Program-made: the position numbers and the translations under genes
DNA from: Viridibacterium silvisoli
GTDB lineage: Bacteria > Pseudomonadota > Gammaproteobacteria > Burkholderiales > Rhodocyclaceae
Direction of reading: 5' to 3'
Length of the DNA: 64,000 nt
NCBI RefSeq assembly: GCF_036017035.1
Contig: NZ_JAYXHS010000001.1
Coordinates: forward strand, 1,426,001 to 1,490,000
The notes under the pieces: generated by a model
The model's input: only the letters and a program-made list of their open reading frames with translations
What the model was told of the DNA's origin: nothing
Databases searched by the model: none
In this document: positions 60,084 through 64,000 of the stretch, in pieces
How the letters are laid out: each line of letters opens with the position of its first letter
Numbering within the stretch: position 1 is the first letter of the stretch

Positions 60084-60113
60084 CGCTACTGCAGGTAGTT
60101 GTCTGCAGTAGCG
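60084..60113. repeat. Perfect hairpin in the rpsD-MFS junction
   Basis: CGCTACTGCAG (60084-60094) and CTGCAGTAGCG (60103-60113) are perfect 11-bp arms with an 8-nt loop. It lies between the rpsD terminator and the convergent MFS gene and its right arm overlaps the next inverted repeat. Confidence 0.65.
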
Positions 60114-60190
60114 GCCCATGCCCGCGACCACGCAGCTCATCCAGACGGCAAGGCTTCATTGAACGTGTGATGCCGCGGGCATGGCCCGCT
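60110..60190. repeat. Long inverted repeat in the rpsD-MFS junction
   Basis: AGCGGCCCATGCCCGCG (60110-60126) and CGCGGGCATGGCCCGCT (60174-60190) pair over 17 bp with one mismatch around a 47-nt loop. It ends 24 bp before the stop of the convergent MFS gene. Confidence 0.6.
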
Positions 60191-60213
60191 CCTGTATCGA
60201 CACTCTCTCGAGA

Positions 60214-61467
60214 TCACGACTCCGCACGTTGCGTCTGCGGCTGGAATGCGGCTTGATTGGCGGCGGGCGGAACGGCGGCTGAAGCTGCGCGTTCGCGCAA
60301 CTGCTGCTGAAGGTGCTTCAGCAGCCATGGCACACAAGCCGCACTCACGGCCGCGAGGATCACCACGCCGCTCATGCCGGTCAGCCTGCCGCCTTCTGCT
60401 TCACCCAGCATCAGGCTGGACACGACGGCCGCAGCGGAAATAGCGGTGTTCGTCACGATGTTCTGCAGCGCCATGAAGCCTGCACGTTCATGCGGGGCGG
60501 GTACGTGGCTGTTGGCTACCGACAAACCGACATTGCGCGCAGCATTGCCGGCCATGAAGAGCACAAAGGGCAGGGCCAGCGGCAAGGCATGGATGCCGAG
60601 CAAAGGGATCAGCCCGAAACTGAAGGCGGTGCTTGCAATGAGCACGCCTGAACGCGGGCCGCGCTTGTCCACGAGGCGCCCCATCAGCTGGATGGCGATC
60701 AACGCACATATGCCACCCGCAAGGTAAAGCAGGCTCAGCTGGGCGCGCGGAAAGCCGAGATTCAGCATGAAGAACGCCGAAAAACCCGGGATCACCAGGA
60801 AGGCCGAAAACTGCGCGGCGGCCTGCATCAGGCTGGCCGTCTGCACTGCAGGGCGCGCCAGCAACTGACGTGGTGAAGTGCGGGCGGGTTGGTTGAGGTG
60901 TCCGCGCAGTGCTGGCAGCAACCATGCGGCGGCTATCCATACCAGCGCAGCCAGTGCCGAGACGACGTAGAAGGGCGCCTGCCAGCCGAAGCGTGCCGCC
61001 AGCTCCAGCGCGAAGGGCACGCCTGCGATGGCGGCCAGCGAGAAGCCGATCATCACCTTGCTGATCGCAGCGCCGCGCGCTTGCGGTGGCGTGACGTCGA
61101 TGATGATGGCCATGCCGAGCGCGATGGTGGGTGCTGCGAACAGGCCGACCAGCGCCCGCGCCGCGAGCAGGCTGGCGAAGCCGGTGGCCCAGGCGCTGGC
61201 CAGTGTGGCGATGCCGAGACCGGCGAGCACGACGAGCAGCGCAGGCTTGCGATCGAAGCGGTCGAGGACATGCATTGCGCATATTCCGGCCGCTATGGAT
61301 GCGAGTGTGAGGGCTGCGGCGAGCCAACCCAGGTCGGACGCGCCGAAGCCGAGCGCGGCGGCAAAGTCAGGCCCGAGCGGCATGACCATCATGAAATCGA
61401 GGACGTAGACGAACTGCAAAGCGCCGATCAGCAAAATCGCGCGGCGTGGTGGAAGCACTGTATTCAT
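60214..61467 (-). CDS. DHA1-type MFS exporter, possible siderophore exporter
   Basis: 417 aa with 12 hydrophobic segments. LQFVYVLDFMMVMPLGPDFA and the loop motif MHVLDRFDRKPALL place it in the DHA1 drug-exporter group. It is divergent from the 2,3-dihydroxybenzoate genes and shares with them a gap carrying a Fur-like site, so EntS-like export of a catecholate siderophore is likely but inferred. Its stop faces rpsD across hairpins. Confidence 0.85.
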   Translation of the reverse strand: MNTVLPPRRAILLIGALQFVYVLDFMMVMPLGPDFAAALGFGASDLGWLAAALTLASIAAGICAMHVLDRFDRKPALLVVLAGLGIATLASAWATGFASLLAARALVGLFAAPTIALGMAIIIDVTPPQARGAAISKVMIGFSLAAIAGVPFALELAARFGWQAPFYVVSALAALVWIAAAWLLPALRGHLNQPARTSPRQLLARPAVQTASLMQAAAQFSAFLVIPGFSAFFMLNLGFPRAQLSLLYLAGGICALIAIQLMGRLVDKRGPRSGVLIASTAFSFGLIPLLGIHALPLALPFVLFMAGNAARNVGLSVANSHVPAPHERAGFMALQNIVTNTAISAAAVVSSLMLGEAEGGRLTGMSGVVILAAVSAACVPWLLKHLQQQLRERAASAAVPPAANQAAFQPQTQRAES

Positions 61468-61543
61468 TGGGTTTTGCCTGTCTTTGGCCGGAGTGCAGGG
61501 GGCGCTCTGGAGGAATTGGCAATTCTGCTACATAGAAAATTTC

Positions 61544-61574
61544 AATGCAAATGCAATTGCGAATGATTCGCGAT
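61544..61574. promoter_or_regulatory. Candidate Fur box in the divergent siderophore promoter
   Basis: CAATGCAAATGCAATTGCG followed by AATGATTCGCGAT shows overlapping NATNAT-type hexamers of the Fur consensus. It lies in the 356-bp gap between the divergent MFS exporter (start 61467) and isochorismate synthase (start 61824), so one dimer or two could repress both. The remaining gap holds no gene that I can support. Confidence 0.7.
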
Positions 61575-61823
61575 AACAGGTAAGATCGCCTCGCTTCCCA
61601 GGCAGCCGACGCACGACGCTGACATTTCATGGAATCCGCAGAGCGCGGCATTGCATGGCCCCACGGCCCCATTTCCGGCCGATTCACCCGTCAGCTCACC
61701 CGCCAGATTCCCAGCTGCAAGTGCCGCTGGCGATCAGGTCATCACCGCGTAGCCACCCATCCGAGCACTCATCTTGATCGTCGGTACCCCCTGCCGGCGG
61801 CCTCAGCGAGGAGGAGTTTCCGC

Positions 61824-63128
61824 ATGAACGACATGTTTCGCCCCAACACTTCGCGTCCATACCCGTCCGGTTTTGGATCATCCCCCAACCTTCCCGGCGA
61901 TGACGGCGCGCCCGGTCGCAATGCGTTCGCCGTGCTCGACCGGCAGGCGCAGCGATCCGATGCTCTTTTCGAGCGCTACGTACCGGGCAGCAGCCTGTTC
62001 GCATCGCCACGTAACGCCTTCCTGACGCATGGCGCAAGTCTGGTCATGCCGGCTGTGTCCGCTTCGTCACTGGCGTGGCGCGCTGCCGAGTTCCAGCGCA
62101 ATGCGCAGCGCGAAGGCCACTCCGGCCTGTTGATGGGGGCCGTGCCCTTCCAGCTCGACGCGCCGGCGCATCTGTTCTCGCCTGCACGCGTGGAGCGCGC
62201 CGCCGGCGTGCACAGCATGGAGGCCTTGCCCGTGCAGCGGCAGGATGGCGTCGACGCACGCCGCGGCATGATCGCTACCCCGACGCCCCGAGGCTATGAA
62301 CACAATGTGGGCGAGGCGGTTGCCCGCATCAAGCGGGGCGAGCTTGAGAAAGTCGTGATGTCGCGCGCGCTGAAAGTCGATACCCGCATCGATCTGCCTG
62401 CGCTGCTGCGCACGCTTGCCTGCCGCAACACGCGTGGCTACACCTATGCCATTGACCTGGCCGGTGGTCCGGCAAATGAGCCTGGCAAGCGCCGCACGCT
62501 GATCGGGGCCAGCCCCGAATTGCTGGTCGCGCGTCATGGTCGCCTCGTCGCCTCTCACCCGCTCGCGGGCTCGATTCCGCGCAGTGCTGATCCGGTCGAA
62601 GATGCACGCCGTGCCGAAGGCCTGCTGGCATCCGCCAAAGACCTGCATGAGCATGCCCTGGTGGTCGACGCCGTCGCGGCTGCACTGCAGCCCTATTGCC
62701 GGGAGCTGATCGTGCCGAAGGCGCCCTCGCTCGTGTCTACCGCCACCATGTGGCATCTCGCCACCGAAGTGAAGGGCGATCTCGCCGATCCCGCGACGAC
62801 CTCGCTGGAGCTTGCGCTGGCCCTGCACCCCACGCCGGCGGTGTGCGGCTACCCGACTGCCGATGCACGCAACTTCATCAACGAGGTCGAAGGCTTTGAT
62901 CGCGGCTTCTTCACCGGCCTCGTCGGCTGGTGCGATGCCGAGGGCAATGGTGAATGGGCGGTGACGATTCGCTGCGCAGTCGTCGATGACGACTCTGCCA
63001 CGCTCTACGCGGGTGCCGGCATCGTCGGCGCGTCCGACCCGTCGCTCGAACTGGCCGAAACTTCCGCCAAGCTGCGCACCATGCTTGGCGCGATGGGCCT
63101 CGAAGCCGTGCTGGAGACCTTGTCATGA
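61824..63128 (+). CDS. entC: Isochorismate synthase
   Basis: 434 aa chorismate-binding enzyme converting chorismate to isochorismate, first step to 2,3-dihydroxybenzoate. C-terminal core motifs: TLIGASPELLVAR, HPLAGSIPRSAD, SLVSTATMWHLATEVKG, ALHPTPAVCGYPTADA and RGFFTGLVGW. The ATG at 61824 has AGGAGG about 8 bp upstream; the open frame before it is rejected. It overlaps the next gene by ATGA, so both form the start of a siderophore operon. entC and dhbC are both names used for this enzyme. Confidence 0.93.
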   Translation: MNDMFRPNTSRPYPSGFGSSPNLPGDDGAPGRNAFAVLDRQAQRSDALFERYVPGSSLFASPRNAFLTHGASLVMPAVSASSLAWRAAEFQRNAQREGHSGLLMGAVPFQLDAPAHLFSPARVERAAGVHSMEALPVQRQDGVDARRGMIATPTPRGYEHNVGEAVARIKRGELEKVVMSRALKVDTRIDLPALLRTLACRNTRGYTYAIDLAGGPANEPGKRRTLIGASPELLVARHGRLVASHPLAGSIPRSADPVEDARRAEGLLASAKDLHEHALVVDAVAAALQPYCRELIVPKAPSLVSTATMWHLATEVKGDLADPATTSLELALALHPTPAVCGYPTADARNFINEVEGFDRGFFTGLVGWCDAEGNGEWAVTIRCAVVDDDSATLYAGAGIVGASDPSLELAETSAKLRTMLGAMGLEAVLETLS

Positions 63129-64000
63129 GTGCTGGACTGCACGCTGACGGCGTCGACTTCACGCCCTGGCCAGAGGCATTCGCTCAACGTTACCGCGACG
63201 CCGGCTACTGGCGTGGCGAAGCGCTCGGCCAGATCCTGCAACACAGTGCCGCGCGTGATCCGCTGCGTGTTGCGCTGGTGTGCGGCGAACGTCGCTGGAC
63301 CTACGCCATGCTCGACGAAGAGGTCGGTCGTCTCGCCTCCGGCTTGCGCCAGCGCGGCATCGCGCAGGGTGACCGCGTCGTCCTGCAACTGCCCAACATC
63401 GGCGAATTCGTCCTGTTGTGCTTCGCCCTGTTCCGCCTCGGTGCGCTGCCCGTGTTCGCACTGCCCGCGCATCGTCGCAGCGAGATCGCCTACTTCTGCA
63501 GCTTCACCAATGCCAAGGCCTATGTCATTGCCGACGTGCACGGTGGCTTCGACTACCGCACGCTGGCGCGCGACGTACTGGCTGACGATGGCGTAAAGAG
63601 CGCTGCGCCCGATCTGCGCGTCATCGTCGTGGGTGACGCTGCAGAGTTCATTGCCTTCGACGAAGTCCGAGACAACGACGAAGCGCCCACGCCGTTGGCA
63701 CCGCCTGCCGCCTCCGCCCTGGCATTCCTGCAGCTCTCCGGCGGCAGCACGGGTCGCCCAAAACTCATTCCACGCACGCACGACGACTACTTCTACAGCG
63801 TGCGTGCCAGTGCCGAGATCTGCGGCCTGAGCGAGAACAGCGTCTACCTGTGCGCGCTACCCGTCGCGCATAACTTCCCGATGAGTTCGCCCGGCATCCT
63901 GGGCGTATTCCACGCGGGGGGCACCGTCGTACTTGCGCCAAACCCGAGCCCGGATACGGTCTTTCCGCTGATCGAGCGTGAAGGTGTCACCCTCACCTCG
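63125..64000 (+). CDS. entE: 2,3-dihydroxybenzoate-AMP ligase (3' end outside window)
   Basis: First 292 codons, open to the window end. FTPWPEAFAQRYRDAGYWRGEALG is the DhbE/EntE start; the nucleotide-binding loop QLSGGSTGRPKLIPRTHDDY and the acyl-site ALPVAHNFPMSSPG match the aryl-acid adenylation family. It would activate 2,3-dihydroxybenzoate for loading onto an aryl carrier protein of a nonribosomal synthetase. It overlaps entC by ATGA. Downstream genes (entB/A, synthetases) are expected beyond the edge. Confidence 0.92.
   Translation, partial: MSAGLHADGVDFTPWPEAFAQRYRDAGYWRGEALGQILQHSAARDPLRVALVCGERRWTYAMLDEEVGRLASGLRQRGIAQGDRVVLQLPNIGEFVLLCFALFRLGALPVFALPAHRRSEIAYFCSFTNAKAYVIADVHGGFDYRTLARDVLADDGVKSAAPDLRVIVVGDAAEFIAFDEVRDNDEAPTPLAPPAASALAFLQLSGGSTGRPKLIPRTHDDYFYSVRASAEICGLSENSVYLCALPVAHNFPMSSPGILGVFHAGGTVVLAPNPSPDTVFPLIEREGVTLTS

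Noticed and set aside
1..64000. CRISPR array, prophage, insertion sequence or tRNA
   Set aside because: No regularly spaced direct repeats, integrase, transposase, terminal inverted repeats with target duplication, or tRNA-like T-loop was seen.

Overview
The window looks like chromosomal DNA of a high-GC betaproteobacterium. Evidence is the ntrY/ntrX pair behind a DUF4390 gene and rsmB-aroE, the yqgE-yqgF-pyrR-pyrB-pyrC' cluster, a class I PHA synthase, a HiPIP, RapZ, the RuvB and RNase II-type sequences, and a catecholate siderophore locus. Rhodocyclales or Burkholderiales is likely; the order cannot be fixed from the sequence alone. There is no phage, insertion sequence, CRISPR array, rRNA or recognisable tRNA. 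Coding density is high and most genes are housekeeping or regulatory.

Layout. 1-8.7 kb: EmrAB-type efflux pair (EmrA cut by the window edge), a membrane-anchored HEXXH protein, ruvB, a DUF502 membrane protein, an orphan low-GC gene, a nucleoside-symporter-like MFS protein and a TauE/SafE permease. 8.8-17.4 kb: rapZ, a three-gene operon (DsbA-like isomerase, alpha/beta hydrolase, DUF1289), a metallo-beta-lactamase-fold hydrolase, phaC, a MOSC protein, an orphan PIN protein and MscS. 17.7-24.3 kb: minus-strand ntrX, ntrY, DUF4390, rsmB, aroE. 24.4-30 kb: a UPF0016 manganese exporter behind a yybP-ykoY riboswitch, an unusual PDZ/M48 protease, lgt, ilvD. 30-43 kb: signalling and redox genes (GAF-PAS-GAF-GGDEF-EAL protein, TonB-like protein, RNase II, HiPIP, two flavin-reductase-fold proteins, hemerythrin, sensor kinase with partner receiver). 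43-49 kb: photolyase and the pyrimidine operon. 49-58 kb: HDOD protein behind a possible FliA promoter, ruvC, a PilT-like ATPase, two EamA permeases, a cold-shock/DUF1294 protein, yebC, a HerA-like ATPase. 58-64 kb: iron region with two Fur-box-like sites, a small gene plus hemP, a cysteine-free S4 paralogue, an MFS exporter divergent from isochorismate synthase and 2,3-dihydroxybenzoate-AMP ligase (cut by the window end).

Most notable. (1) A dispersed, roughly 120-bp structured intergenic repeat occurs three times (2747-2865, 17547-17666, 32965-33086). Its core is conserved and its outer arms differ between copies but stay self-complementary, which suggests selection on a folded RNA or DNA. 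Two copies begin inside the stop codon of the preceding gene. Other, unrelated palindromes also sit on stop codons or fill convergent gene junctions. (2) A roughly 70-residue C-terminal module is shared by an alpha/beta hydrolase (one copy) and an M48 protease (two copies). (3) Three proteins have lost the catalytic signature of their family: NtrX (no Walker A or GAFTGA), the dihydroorotase homologue (no HxH) and, less severely, the PilT-like ATPase (odd P-loop). (4) A stand-alone, cysteine-free ribosomal protein S4 lies next to the iron genes.
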